Shown here in pieces: positions 27,633 to 35,180 of a stretch of 64,000 bases of DNA. How positions within the stretch are numbered: the stretch's first letter is position 1; every line of letters starts with the position of its first letter. Source of the stretch: Achromobacter spanius. Its GTDB lineage: Bacteria > Pseudomonadota > Gammaproteobacteria > Burkholderiales > Burkholderiaceae_B. Below the pieces are notes generated by a model that saw only the letters and a program-made list of their open reading frames with translations, ran no database searches and was not told the DNA's origin. A program made the position numbers and the translations under genes. The stretch is from contig NZ_CP034689.1 of assembly GCF_003994415.1 (NCBI RefSeq), forward strand, positions 2,170,001 to 2,234,000, in the 5' to 3' direction.

Positions 27633-29369
27633 TCATACGCCGGCAAATCCTGTCGGGAACTGATATTTCATATTCCCCTCGAAAGCTGCCTCGTCCTCCT
27701 CCTCGGCTAGAGTGGAAGTTGGGCGCAGACGCCCACGGAAATAAATCCTCGCCAAATCGGGAGCCACGGTCAGGTCATGGTCGCCCGATAGGAAGGGAAA
27801 CGGTCCAGGAGATGGATTCGACGATGGAGAGAAAAATGTCAGGCCGTCAGGGAACTGAGTCAAGAAGCGGCGCTGCTTCCACCAGTCCGCCAATCCACAA
27901 GACCGGCGTTCATAGTAGGCATCGTCTACAAGGACGTGAATGGCACCGGGAGATGCATCGCGGTGGCTGAAAATCTGGAACACTGATTTCCCGGTCTTGT
28001 CGCTGCGCACCACATATTCCACTGCGATATCTGGGTACAGGATGCTGAGCATCCGCCATGTCTGGTAGCTCAGGATGCCGCTCCCCCAGAGCGAAGCCTT
28101 TGTGGCGCCTTTGAGATAGCAGTTCAGAGCTATTTCAGAAGCGAAGTCCGCGATCGCCAGGGCTTGATCATGGCGAGCATTCGCGCTTTCGGAGTAACGG
28201 ACGAAAGCGCCCATTCGCGCATTCTGGGCGTGGCGTCGTACTGATGAGACGAGATTCTCGCCTTTCGCCAGCCAGAACCCGAGCATGGTTCCCAGACGCA
28301 TCATCTTCAGAATTGTGGCCCCCTGGTCGTTTATCCAGTGGACTATTTCGGCGATGGATTTGTTTGCGAAGCCGTCAGCGCCAGGCACACCAGATCCGTT
28401 TGTCAGGAACGTCAAGTACAGAGCCCCGTCGTCCCGCAGTGAGGCTAGACAGTTTTGAAGGAAGGATTCAAAGGGGGCATCAAAATGGGAGGCGAAGGCG
28501 AACGCACTGTTGTTACGCACGGCTATTACGCTGAAGCCGTCTTGCGGGTAACACCAATGGAACATATTAGCCAAGCCTGGCGTCAGGGCGTTTGATAGCC
28601 ACTGATGATCTGAAAATGATGACGGGCGAAGGTCTGTTCCTATAGCTTCGGTGGCGCCCGCACGAAGCAGGGCACGAGTCAGAAAGCCGGTGTCGCACCC
28701 AATGTCGAGGACTGGATACTTGTCTATAGGCAATCCGAAGCCGCGGGTGATGGCTGAGAAATACTCGGCATTCAGCAGTTCGAGGCGATCGTGATGCTCT
28801 GATTCTGTATCGGCGTTGCCTGCTAGTTTCGGCTCCTCCTGTCGAGTTCCCAACACGATCTCGGCGCCATGCCCTATGAGTTCGTAGTAGGTAGGGAAGA
28901 CAGGGGTCGGGAATGGCTTGTCAAGCAGCAGATATGGTGCGGCGCACGCGAGCTTTGCCTTGATATCGCCCCAAGTTGTTTCTGGGGGCCGCGTGTGGAG
29001 GCTCAACTCATGGACCATGTGTGCGCCGTCTGCAAGAATGACGGCTGGTTGTCCCTCCACGTCGAACAGCGTTCCGACCGGATGAGTTGAATCGACCTTG
29101 TTGCCCAGCGCACTAATGGTGATTCGAAACCCAAGCACATATGCAGTAAATGGCGCCTCCTGGGCTCCATCGATCACACAGCCTGTTTCCTTTGAGATCC
29201 GATAGTGGTCTTCAAAGAGTTGTTCAAGGTTCGGGATGAGTATCGGCACACCCTTGAATATAGGGAAGCTGTTCCCGGACTGATCGACCAGCGCATTGCC
29301 GTCTTGGCGCAATTGGGAGCCGTCAATGGGTGAGCGGAAATGCCGGATGAATTTGTCGCCTTGAACCAC
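27633..29369 (-). CDS. SAM-dependent methyltransferase, prophage cargo gene
   Basis: 578 residues from a GTG with an AGAGG site. An N-terminal Trm112-like stretch (RSPIDGSQLRQDG) comes first, then about 190 residues of unknown type, then a class I methyltransferase core with motif I VLDIGCDTGF at about 220-229. The C-terminal part has a second Rossmann-like WGSG. It opposes the tail fragment and the lysis genes, and its GC is clearly lower than the chromosome. This is a typical morona-style insertion between tail and lysis genes. The target (surface glycan, phage protein or other) is unknown. Confidence 0.7.
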   Translation of the reverse strand: MVQGDKFIRHFRSPIDGSQLRQDGNALVDQSGNSFPIFKGVPILIPNLEQLFEDHYRISKETGCVIDGAQEAPFTAYVLGFRITISALGNKVDSTHPVGTLFDVEGQPAVILADGAHMVHELSLHTRPPETTWGDIKAKLACAAPYLLLDKPFPTPVFPTYYELIGHGAEIVLGTRQEEPKLAGNADTESEHHDRLELLNAEYFSAITRGFGLPIDKYPVLDIGCDTGFLTRALLRAGATEAIGTDLRPSSFSDHQWLSNALTPGLANMFHWCYPQDGFSVIAVRNNSAFAFASHFDAPFESFLQNCLASLRDDGALYLTFLTNGSGVPGADGFANKSIAEIVHWINDQGATILKMMRLGTMLGFWLAKGENLVSSVRRHAQNARMGAFVRYSESANARHDQALAIADFASEIALNCYLKGATKASLWGSGILSYQTWRMLSILYPDIAVEYVVRSDKTGKSVFQIFSHRDASPGAIHVLVDDAYYERRSCGLADWWKQRRFLTQFPDGLTFFSPSSNPSPGPFPFLSGDHDLTVAPDLARIYFRGRLRPTSTLAEEEDEAAFEGNMKYQFPTGFAGV

Positions 29370-29431
29370 TTTTGCCTCTTTTCTTAAATTGGGGCTATCT
29401 CGTTGCGGGATCATACCCGATTGCTTACTAA

Positions 29432-29451
29432 CCGCTGAAGCGGCTTTTTTT
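29432..29451 (+). terminator. Terminator ahead of the lysis cassette
   Basis: Short CCGC-TGAA-GCGG hairpin followed by seven or more Ts, between the methyltransferase start and the first holin gene. It fits the end of a late structural transcript or a leader control point. Confidence 0.65.
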
Positions 29452-29470
29452 TCGTCTATAGGGGACGCGA

Positions 29471-29779
29471 TTGAACATCCAAGACTTCGACGCCCTAGCG
29501 GCAAAGTTTGCCGGCGTGCTTGGCGCGGCGGTGTCCATGCGATACCTGCAAGGGTCCTGGCCCGCGCGTCTCAGCATGGCCGTCAGCGGGTCGCCGGTGG
29601 CCTATTACGCATCGCCCTACCTCTCGTCGCTACTGGGCATCCCGGAAGGGCTGGCGGGCTTTCTGACGGGCATGTTCGGCATGGCCATCGTCTCGCGCGG
29701 TTGGGAGGCGGTACAGGCGGCGCCCATCGGCGCGCTGTGGCAGGCCGTAATTGACCGTGTGCGCGGAAAAGGAGCCTGA
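29471..29779 (+). CDS. Phage holin-like protein
   Basis: 102 residues from a TTG behind AGGGGA. It has two or three hydrophobic stretches (about 38-75) and a charged end (VIDRVRGKGA). As the first gene of the lysis cassette it is a good holin candidate. It would make the inner-membrane hole that releases or activates the endolysin. Confidence 0.6.
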   Translation: MNIQDFDALAAKFAGVLGAAVSMRYLQGSWPARLSMAVSGSPVAYYASPYLSSLLGIPEGLAGFLTGMFGMAIVSRGWEAVQAAPIGALWQAVIDRVRGKGA

Positions 29780-29780
29780 C

Positions 29781-30059
29781 ATGGACACCAAGATCTATAT
29801 CACTTTGTGGGCGGTCATGGCGTTTGTGTGCTGGCTGGTGGTCGCCGGCGGCGCGGTGCTGGCGGTGTTCTCCAAATCGATCAACGACACGACGCTGGAG
29901 CGCGTGGGCCTGGCCGCCGTCTGCCTGACGGCCACCGGCGCGGCCTGCCGCATCTTTGTGGCCAGCTGGGCCAGCGCAGGCGATGCGGCGCTCGCGGCTT
30001 CGGCCGCTTTCTATGTGGCCGCCGTGACGGTCAAGCACATCAGGGCGCCCAAGCCATGA
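29781..30059 (+). CDS. Small phage membrane protein (second holin or antiholin candidate)
   Basis: 92 residues with three membrane-like segments (about 6-28, 40-58 and 66-84). It starts one base after the first holin gene's stop and overlaps the next gene by four bases. Two membrane proteins before an endolysin often form a holin/antiholin pair; which is which cannot be told here. Confidence 0.6.
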   Translation: MDTKIYITLWAVMAFVCWLVVAGGAVLAVFSKSINDTTLERVGLAAVCLTATGAACRIFVASWASAGDAALAASAAFYVAAVTVKHIRAPKP

Positions 30060-30556
30060 CCCTATCCGAGATCATCAAGACGGGTATCGACCCGGCGCTG
30101 GCGTTGCTGCCCGCCAAGATGGACACGCCGGCCGCGCGCGTGATGCTGCTGGCGATCGGGTTGCAGGAAAGCCGGTTCGAACATCGCCGCCAACTTGTGG
30201 GCAACCCGCCACGCCCAACCGGCCCGGCCAAGAGTTTCTGGCAGGCAGAGCAGGGCGGGGGCATGGTGCATGGCGTCCGCCTGCTCACCGCCACCAGCGC
30301 GGCCGCCGCGGCTCTGTATCAAGCGCGCGGCGTTCCGGTTCGTGATGCGGCTATCTGGGATGCAATCGAGAACGACGATGTTCTGGCCGCTGGCCTGGCG
30401 CGTCTGCTTCTATGGAGCGATCCCGGCCGCCTGCCGGCGCTGGGTGACGCGGATGCCGCCTGGGCGCTGTACCTGCGCACCTGGCACCCTGGCAAGCCGC
30501 ACCCGCAGACTTGGCCGGATCTTTACCGCCAAGCCGTGGCCGAGGTGGTGCCATGA
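30056..30556 (+). CDS. Putative endolysin (lytic-transglycosylase-like)
   Basis: 166 residues. The segment LLAIGLQESRFEHRRQ resembles the catalytic Glu region of lysozyme-like transglycosylases (E-S-x-F), followed by a Gly-rich FWQAEQGGG. Placement between holin genes and Rz supports a murein hydrolase. No signal peptide is seen, so a holin would be needed for export. The family assignment is an inference. Confidence 0.55.
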   Translation: MTLSEIIKTGIDPALALLPAKMDTPAARVMLLAIGLQESRFEHRRQLVGNPPRPTGPAKSFWQAEQGGGMVHGVRLLTATSAAAAALYQARGVPVRDAAIWDAIENDDVLAAGLARLLLWSDPGRLPALGDADAAWALYLRTWHPGKPHPQTWPDLYRQAVAEVVP

Positions 30557-30972
30557 GCGCGCTATCCAGGGTGGTCAGCCTCGCCGGATGGAAGGGGTAC
30601 GCGGCTGCGGCTCTGGCTGGGGTGATTGTGCTGGCCGGTGCGGCTGCGTCGGTCCTTTGGTATGGCGCATCTGAGCGGCGCGCTGGCCGTGCCGAATGCC
30701 AGGAAGCCCACCGCGTCGCCGGCCTGGAGGAATTCAAGACCGAAGCCGAGCGTCTGACCGGCCTGTCGCAGAGCCTGGCCGACACCGCCAACAAGCTGGC
30801 CACCGCCGAGCCCAAGGTAATCGAGAGGTACACCCGTGAAATCGTTCAGCGCCCTTTGCCTGCTGACTGCGTGCGCGACCCTGGCCGGGTGCGCGCAACC
30901 AATGACACCACCGACGCGGCCAACGCTGCCCGTCAATCTCAGCGCGCCGTGCCCGCCAGTCCCGCGCGTTGA
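30553..30972 (+). CDS. Rz-type inner-membrane spanin
   Basis: 139 residues with an N-terminal membrane anchor (about 16-38) and a periplasmic helical part rich in Ala/Glu, the architecture of i-spanins. It overlaps the endolysin gene by four bases and contains the start of an Rz1-type gene in another frame. Confidence 0.75.
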   Translation: MSALSRVVSLAGWKGYAAAALAGVIVLAGAAASVLWYGASERRAGRAECQEAHRVAGLEEFKTEAERLTGLSQSLADTANKLATAEPKVIERYTREIVQRPLPADCVRDPGRVRATNDTTDAANAARQSQRAVPASPAR

Positions 30973-31081
30973 TTCGTCGTCGTGGGATGACCTGGCGCTG
31001 GCACACGGTGCGCTGGCGTTCCAGTACGCCGAGTGCGCCGCCCGGCACCAGGTGGTGGTAGATGCCTGGGCCAAGCCCTAG
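30836..31081 (+). CDS. Rz1-type spanin lipoprotein
   Basis: 81 residues from a GTG inside the Rz gene (+1 frame). Signal peptide with lipobox ATLAGC (Cys18), then a proline-rich mature part (MTPPTRPTLPVN). The embedded frame, lipobox and prolines are the hallmarks of o-spanins, which with Rz fuse the two membranes in the last step of lysis. Confidence 0.8.
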   Translation: MKSFSALCLLTACATLAGCAQPMTPPTRPTLPVNLSAPCPPVPRVDSSSWDDLALAHGALAFQYAECAARHQVVVDAWAKP

Positions 31082-31296
31082 ACCTTCTCCGCGCGCTTGG
31101 CCGCCCAAAACCAATGACTGTGCTTGGCGCGTTTCAGCTTCTGCTTGCGGAAGGTGATGCGCACTGCGCCGAGGTGGCCGGCCTCTATCTCCGCGTGGTA
31201 ATCGCGGTCCTCGGCGGTGCCGGCCGGCGGCAGCGTTTGGGATGCCTGGGCGATGAATTGCCCGGGGACCTGGGCTAGGATTCCGTTGTCGGTCAT
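31078..31296 (-). CDS. Small protein with a LexA-type box at its start
   Basis: 72 residues (MTDNGILAQVPGQFIAQAS to WAAKRAEKV), convergent with Rz1 and overlapping its stop by four bases. The C-terminal half is basic. I recognise no family. Its ATG lies 11 bp from the box at 31307-31328, so it is probably expressed during the SOS response. An in-frame start at 31362 would read through the box and is less likely. Confidence 0.5.
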   Translation of the reverse strand: MTDNGILAQVPGQFIAQASQTLPPAGTAEDRDYHAEIEAGHLGAVRITFRKQKLKRAKHSHWFWAAKRAEKV

Positions 31297-31306
31297 GGTC
31301 GGAAAA

Positions 31307-31328
31307 ATACTGGATGGTTCCACAGTAT
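31307..31328 (-). promoter_or_regulatory. LexA-type (SOS) box 1
   Basis: ATACTG-N10-CAGTAT, the outline of the E. coli-type LexA site (CTG-N10-CAG), with a non-alternating spacer. It is immediately upstream of the 72-residue minus-strand gene. Confidence 0.6.
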
Positions 31329-31455
31329 ATGGGGCCAAAACAGATGGGGGATTTTTTGCCACACAGAGGGCATTCAGCGGGATCGGCGCATCTGGCGCGC
31401 ATCCATAAGTCGTTGATCTATATAGGTTCGCGCTTTGTGCGCAATGCGCGCCATC

Positions 31456-31503
31456 GACTCATAATCCGTTGGTGCCGAGTTCGACTCTCGGGGGCCTACC
31501 AAG
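31456..31503 (+). repeat. 48-bp direct repeat, copy 2 (attR of prophage 1, probable attL of prophage 2)
   Basis: Identical to 25173-25220. It holds only the 3' half of the tRNA sequence and cannot fold as a tRNA. Prophage 2 begins right after it in the same orientation as prophage 1, so the site probably serves both elements. A third copy should exist beyond the window's right edge. Confidence 0.88.
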
Positions 31504-31524
31504 AAAATCCTGAGAAATCAGGTA

Positions 31525-31560
31525 CGAAACAGCCGCCATTACTGGCGGCTGTTTCGTTTC
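31525..31560 (+). terminator. Terminator just past att copy 2
   Basis: Perfect 13-bp stem (CGAAACAGCCGCC / GGCGGCTGTTTCG), loop ATTACT, then TTTC. It lies in the same relative place as the hairpin past att copy 1, though the sequence is different. Bases 31560-31766 show no gene. Confidence 0.8.
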
Positions 31561-31766
31561 CGGCGTTTGCGGTGTCCAAAATGCGCCCACTCTTGGCAAC
31601 GCGTCTTCAGTAGGCGGTGCTTGATCTCTGATCGCGCAGCGGGGCCAGCCCATGAACTTGCGTCAATGGAGAGGGCACGTTCGCTGGCCTGACATCTTGG
31701 GCGCATGTACGCCGGGAAGCGCCAGGTAGCCCACGTTTGGAGCGGGCTGCGCGATGCCGGCCTGGG

Positions 31767-31931
31767 CTAATAGTAAGGCTGCTCATCCTCGGGGAACCGC
31801 ATGCCGATTTGTTCTTGCAGCGCAGCCTCAGCACAGTATGCGCGGATCATCGCCAGACAAAGTTCTTTGTCTGCGAGCGAGAGCGCTCTGAATTGCTCGA
31901 GCGGAAAATTGGGGATAGGCCAGTCGTTCAT
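31767..31931 (-). CDS. 54-residue phage protein, second gene of the LexA-box unit
   Basis: Reads MNDWPIPNFPLEQFRALSL to FPEDEQPYY; acidic and probably helical. It lies downstream (125 bp) of the 32-codon gene on the same strand, so both could be on one SOS-induced transcript. No family recognised. Size, acidity and position near att would fit an antirepressor or excision control factor, but that is speculation. Confidence 0.5.
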   Translation of the reverse strand: MNDWPIPNFPLEQFRALSLADKELCLAMIRAYCAEAALQEQIGMRFPEDEQPYY

Positions 31932-32056
31932 GCATCGCACTCTACCAAGCGAATCGACCTTTGCGTTGGATATCGGCCCAATCTAAGACCAATTGACTCT
32001 CCTATCGGCGGCGCGCCGGGGTATGCCCTTGCGGCTATCGGGGCGCCATTCCTTTT

Positions 32057-32155
32057 CTAAGCCTCCCAGAGCGGCGAGATCACGTCGGAGTTCCAGGGCT
32101 GGCGCTCGCGGATGGTGCGAAGGTCGTCAAGGGTGAGGGGAGCTTTGAACGTCAT
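32057..32155 (-). CDS. 32-residue phage peptide directly behind LexA-type box 2
   Basis: Short frame from MTFKAPLTLDDLRTIRER to PLWEA. The segment LTLDDLRTIRER resembles the N-termini of small early proteins in Burkholderiales phages. It may be a truncated member, because those usually continue past LWE. Its ATG is 9 bp from the box. Confidence 0.45.
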   Translation of the reverse strand: MTFKAPLTLDDLRTIRERQPWNSDVISPLWEA

Positions 32156-32163
32156 ATTGGAAA

Positions 32164-32185
32164 ATACTGTTTGTATATCCAGTAT
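32164..32185 (-). promoter_or_regulatory. LexA-type (SOS) box 2
   Basis: ATACTG-N10-CAGTAT with a T/A-rich spacer (TTTGTATATC), closer to the consensus than box 1. It lies between the leftward 32-residue gene and a rightward Ash-like frame, so it could control both. Confidence 0.7.
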
Positions 32186-32254
32186 ATTTCATCAAAAACG
32201 GGGGCATTCCTCGCTATCCAAACAAGTCTCGCGGCGATGCGGAGACGAGAGGGT

Positions 32255-32416
32255 ATGGCTGTCTTGATATGCCGAGTGCCCGGCAATTCGGCGCGCCAAT
32301 GGAAGAGCGCCCCAGCTCAAGATGAGTCTGAGGCGCTCCTGCCCGGCTTCGCACGCGATGGGTGTCAGACAGCCCGGCAACTCAAATCTACTGCTGTGAA
32401 AATCTATCGGCAATAG
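32255..32416 (+). CDS. Possible Ash/Icd-like small phage protein
   Basis: 53 residues from MAVLICRVPGNSARQWKSA; ATG 32237 and a TTG at 32171 inside the LexA box are alternative starts. The GNSARQW and LLPGFA segments recall small prophage proteins often labelled Ash or host cell division inhibitor, but I cannot confirm this. It runs towards a strong terminator at 32482. Confidence 0.35.
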   Translation: MAVLICRVPGNSARQWKSAPAQDESEALLPGFARDGCQTARQLKSTAVKIYRQ

Positions 32417-32481
32417 GGAAAACCCCAAAAAATTAAAGGGTTACAAGCGTCTTGAATGGGGCGCGACGACGCATCTCCCCG

Positions 32482-32517
32482 ACCCTTTGTCGCCGATGGC
32501 GCGAAGGGTTTTTTTGT
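32482..32517 (+). terminator. Terminator converging on the integrase gene
   Basis: Stem ACCCTT...AAGGGT with an inner CGCC-GAT-GGCG stem, followed by seven Ts. It would end a rightward transcript from the box 2 region. The rest of 32417-32757 shows no convincing gene; weak plus frames there may be an Ash-like relic or a structured RNA. Confidence 0.7.
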
Positions 32518-32757
32518 CGGGCGGCGACGTTCCTCGGCGCGTCAAGGCCGTGGGATCTTTTTGCCCACCTCGGCTTGCGCGAATTGTGGCGGCCAGGTGC
32601 CAAGCCGACACTGACGCCTACTTTCAACGCAGCGGAGAGCAGAGATGTGGAGCAGTCGAAAACGGCAGGTGGGCCAAGGGATGACGGAATACATCGCATG
32701 GCCTGAGAGCCGCGTAAACAAAGGCTGTAATGATTGATGGCTATTAGATGTCTAAAA

Positions 32758-33726
32758 CTACTTGGCTTTGCGGGTCGGACCCTTCACCAATTTCGGACGC
32801 TTGTCACGCAGGTAGATCCTAGTCGTTCTGGTGTCAGAGTGGCCTAGGAGTGCGGTCGGGTCTATGCCTTGAGACTCGGCATCCGTTCCAGACATTGCGC
32901 GCAAGTCGTGCAGTGTGACGTCATTAGCGCCAGCGGACACCGCCGCCTCTTTGAACACTCTCCAGACGTTGGACCCTAGGCGGATATTCCCCGCCCGTCC
33001 CGCGATCAGATAGCGATTCCGGACACTTTCGGCGATAAGTGAGGCCGCCCGATCTGTGACGGCTCGCAGGTCAGGCGTCCACTCTACGACAAGTCGCTTC
33101 CCCGTTTTTTGCTGCTCGAAGTAGATGCCGTCTTCCTGTAGGTGCTTGTGCTCTATTTTGAGGATATCGCCGATGCGCTGTCCCGTCAGGTAGCAAAGTT
33201 CCATAACGCACTGGAGCCACGGCGGGCATTTCTCGTAAATCGCGGCGTATTCGGCCGGCGTGATAAGGCGGTCCCTGGACTTCTGAGCGAAGCGCTTTAC
33301 GCTGACACAGGGGTTAGATTCTATTCGCCCTCGGTCAAGCGCCCACTGAAAGACAAGCTTTAGGACTGTCAACAGGCGGTTGGCCAGTGCCTTGCGGTCT
33401 GCGTACCCGTCCATCATTTCGACGACATCCCCGTGACGGACTTGGGCGGGGTAGAAGTCAGCGAAGGATTTCCGAAGTATGGCCGCGCAGTACTCGTACT
33501 GCTTGCGAGTCGAGTCCGAGACGTTCTTGGTCAATATCGGCATCGCCTCGTCTATAAGGGCTGGCATCCCGTCGGTGGGCGCAGCTACTATCCTGGCGTA
33601 TTCGGTCAACGCGCTATGTAGGTCAACCCCAATCTTGCGCCACTTGCCACCCTTAACGTACCAGTACGCGCCGTGCTTCTGGTACACGCACGCGGGGAGG
33701 TGTCGGTCCTTGGTTCTTGGTCGCAT
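32758..33726 (-). CDS. Prophage 2 tyrosine integrase
   Basis: Site-specific recombinase, 322 residues. The catalytic set is complete by eye: Arg in LTGQRIGDIL, HDLRAMSG (His-x-x-Arg), LGHSDTRTT and the nucleophile Tyr in TRIYLRDK. The N-terminal SAM-like core-binding domain spans about residues 50-140. Its start lies within the DUF4224 gene. Located next to att copy 2, as expected for int. Confidence 0.93.
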   Translation of the reverse strand: MRPRTKDRHLPACVYQKHGAYWYVKGGKWRKIGVDLHSALTEYARIVAAPTDGMPALIDEAMPILTKNVSDSTRKQYEYCAAILRKSFADFYPAQVRHGDVVEMMDGYADRKALANRLLTVLKLVFQWALDRGRIESNPCVSVKRFAQKSRDRLITPAEYAAIYEKCPPWLQCVMELCYLTGQRIGDILKIEHKHLQEDGIYFEQQKTGKRLVVEWTPDLRAVTDRAASLIAESVRNRYLIAGRAGNIRLGSNVWRVFKEAAVSAGANDVTLHDLRAMSGTDAESQGIDPTALLGHSDTRTTRIYLRDKRPKLVKGPTRKAK

Positions 33727-33883
33727 GGCCTAGTGCTGCCTCCATGGCGGCCCGAAGAACCACGGGGGTTCCATCAGGGCGGATTTTAAAAGGGATAGCC
33801 AGGAATTTAAGAGCTTCGATTTGCTTTGCTTTCCTGGCCTTCCCGGTGAGTTCGATCAGTTCCTTTTGGGAAAGCGTGAGCAT
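33653..33883 (-). CDS. DUF4224 family protein (excisionase-position)
   Basis: 76 residues (MLTLSQKELIELTGKARK and IPFKIRPDGTPVVLR), matching DUF4224 proteins, which usually sit just upstream of phage integrase genes. Its last 74 bp overlap the integrase start. A directionality role is plausible from position only. Confidence 0.75.
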   Translation of the reverse strand: MLTLSQKELIELTGKARKAKQIEALKFLAIPFKIRPDGTPVVLRAAMEAALGHATKNQGPTPPRVRVPEARRVLVR

Positions 33884-33899
33884 ATGGCCTCCAAAACGA

Positions 33900-33918
33900 A
33901 GCCCGCGCTAGGCGGGCT
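33900..33918 (-). terminator. Hairpin between the early genes and int
   Basis: 7-bp stem AGCCCGC / GCGGGCT with a five-base loop. Only a weak T run follows on either strand, so termination is uncertain; it could limit integrase expression from the long early transcript. Confidence 0.4.
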
Positions 33919-33965
33919 GTTTCATCCAATTCTTGCGGGTGGTTCTGAGCATCTTCTCAATAACG

Positions 33966-34304
33966 TCAGCCACTGCGGGTCTTTCCTATTTCTGCTGCTG
34001 CTTCCACGATGGCGCGGCGGGTCGCCTCATACGAGTGGTCCGGGTGCACGGAGACATGTTCGGATGAAAAACATTCGCCTTCCCATGTGAACACTTCCGT
34101 TTCGTGGTGCTTGATGTTGATGGTCAGCGCTAGCCTCACCGCCAGCCGCAGCGCGTCGCCGTCGTTTACCAAAGGATTCCATGATTCCTCGCTGCGGCTG
34201 CCTGGCTCAGATGCTTGCATCAGCCATCCGCTATCCAGCCGGATCCAATGGAATTCCAGGCCGGCAGCCTTCGCCGCCAGTTCCAGCAATTCACGATCTG
34301 TCAT
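33966..34304 (-). CDS. Hypothetical phage early protein
   Basis: 112 residues starting MTDRELLELAAKAAGLEFHW and containing WNPLVNDGDALRLAV, a pattern common in small proteins of proteobacterial phages. Function unknown. It overlaps the upstream gene by 14 bp in the same leftward operon. Confidence 0.75.
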   Translation of the reverse strand: MTDRELLELAAKAAGLEFHWIRLDSGWLMQASEPGSRSEESWNPLVNDGDALRLAVRLALTINIKHHETEVFTWEGECFSSEHVSVHPDHSYEATRRAIVEAAAEIGKTRSG

Positions 34305-34473
34305 CTTCCTTCTCCGGATTAGCCTTCACCCACTGTCTCGCCCAGCGCTCCATCAGTACGCCGGTATGCGCCCAGTTATCAGCGTGGCGGTCGATCAGGT
34401 GGAAGGCCACGGCGGGGTCGATCTTCGCCCAGTCTTGCGGGTCGCCGAAGTCGATGGCGGGTAGGTCGTTCAT
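34291..34473 (-). CDS. Small hypothetical phage protein
   Basis: 60 residues (MNDLPAIDFGDPQDWAKID), tryptophan-rich and helical. Overlaps both neighbours, which supports real coupled translation. No function recognised. Confidence 0.7.
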   Translation of the reverse strand: MNDLPAIDFGDPQDWAKIDPAVAFHLIDRHADNWAHTGVLMERWARQWVKANPEKEDDRS

Positions 34474-35180
34474 GCTTGCTCCGTTGCCATGGCTTCATGC
34501 TCAGCGCAGGCCGGGCATCCGTCATGATGGAAATGAAGAGGGTGGTGATGCGGGCAGATGGCTTCACCGCAAGTCCCGCATTCAGCATCGGGGCTGTGGG
34601 ATAGGAGTTGATCAACGACAGCAGATAGACGCAGCCCATCCCGCGCCATCGCCACCAGCGCATCCCGCTCGGCTCGCGACAGGGTGACCGCTTCGCCATC
34701 CGTCTTGCAGTACGTAGGCCGCTGCGCGATGGCTTCGATTTCGTCTCGGGTCATGTTGGCTCCATTTATGAGACATTGCGGCGCCAGATGCGCCATATTT
34801 GCGCTGCCAACCTGCCGGACATCGTTGCTACCCGTGCAGGCATAGATGTGATTGCTCGCCCGAGGACAGCGCTTATTCCCGCACACCGGGCACAGCACCA
34901 TCCGCATATCCCCGAACGACACGGGGCGGCAGGTGGCGCACCAGCACGGCTCAGCCACGTCCGCCTCCGTCCGTGCGGGGTGCTGGGCTGTCAGGGCGGC
35001 GCCAGAGTTGATGAGAAGCCCGAACGGATCAGAGCCAACATCCTGGGCGTTACGGCGCTCGCCGGTCCACGGGTTGAACAGCCATGCCGTCTTGCCGTTA
35101 TGCTCGCGCCATTGGGCCGCATGGCTCGGGTAGGGCTTGCTCCAGCCGCTGGCCGGGTCGAATTTCATCAGATCATTCAT
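34470..35180 (-). CDS. Cys-rich phage protein, apparently two fused modules
   Basis: 236 residues. Residues about 90-115 contain CPVCGNKRCPRASNH, a zinc-ribbon segment shared by many small phage proteins. From about residue 142 a second module begins (MTRDEIEAIAQRPTY) that looks like the start of a separate protein, and it ends in a second Cys/His-rich cluster (CGTCGEAICPHHHP). Function unknown; probably zinc-binding. Confidence 0.7.
   Translation of the reverse strand: MNDLMKFDPASGWSKPYPSHAAQWREHNGKTAWLFNPWTGERRNAQDVGSDPFGLLINSGAALTAQHPARTEADVAEPCWCATCRPVSFGDMRMVLCPVCGNKRCPRASNHIYACTGSNDVRQVGSANMAHLAPQCLINGANMTRDEIEAIAQRPTYCKTDGEAVTLSRAERDALVAMARDGLRLSAVVDQLLSHSPDAECGTCGEAICPHHHPLHFHHDGCPACAEHEAMATEQA

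Noticed and set aside
31456..31503. Second tRNA gene
   Set aside because: Only the 3' half is present; no acceptor or D arm on the 5' side, so it is an att copy.
31314..31613. Plus-strand frame across att copy 2
   Set aside because: It crosses the recombination point, has no ribosome site and no protein-like character.
32452..32706. 84-codon plus frame before the integrase
   Set aside because: It spans the terminator hairpin and has no clear ribosome site; kept only as part of the possible Ash/RNA locus.
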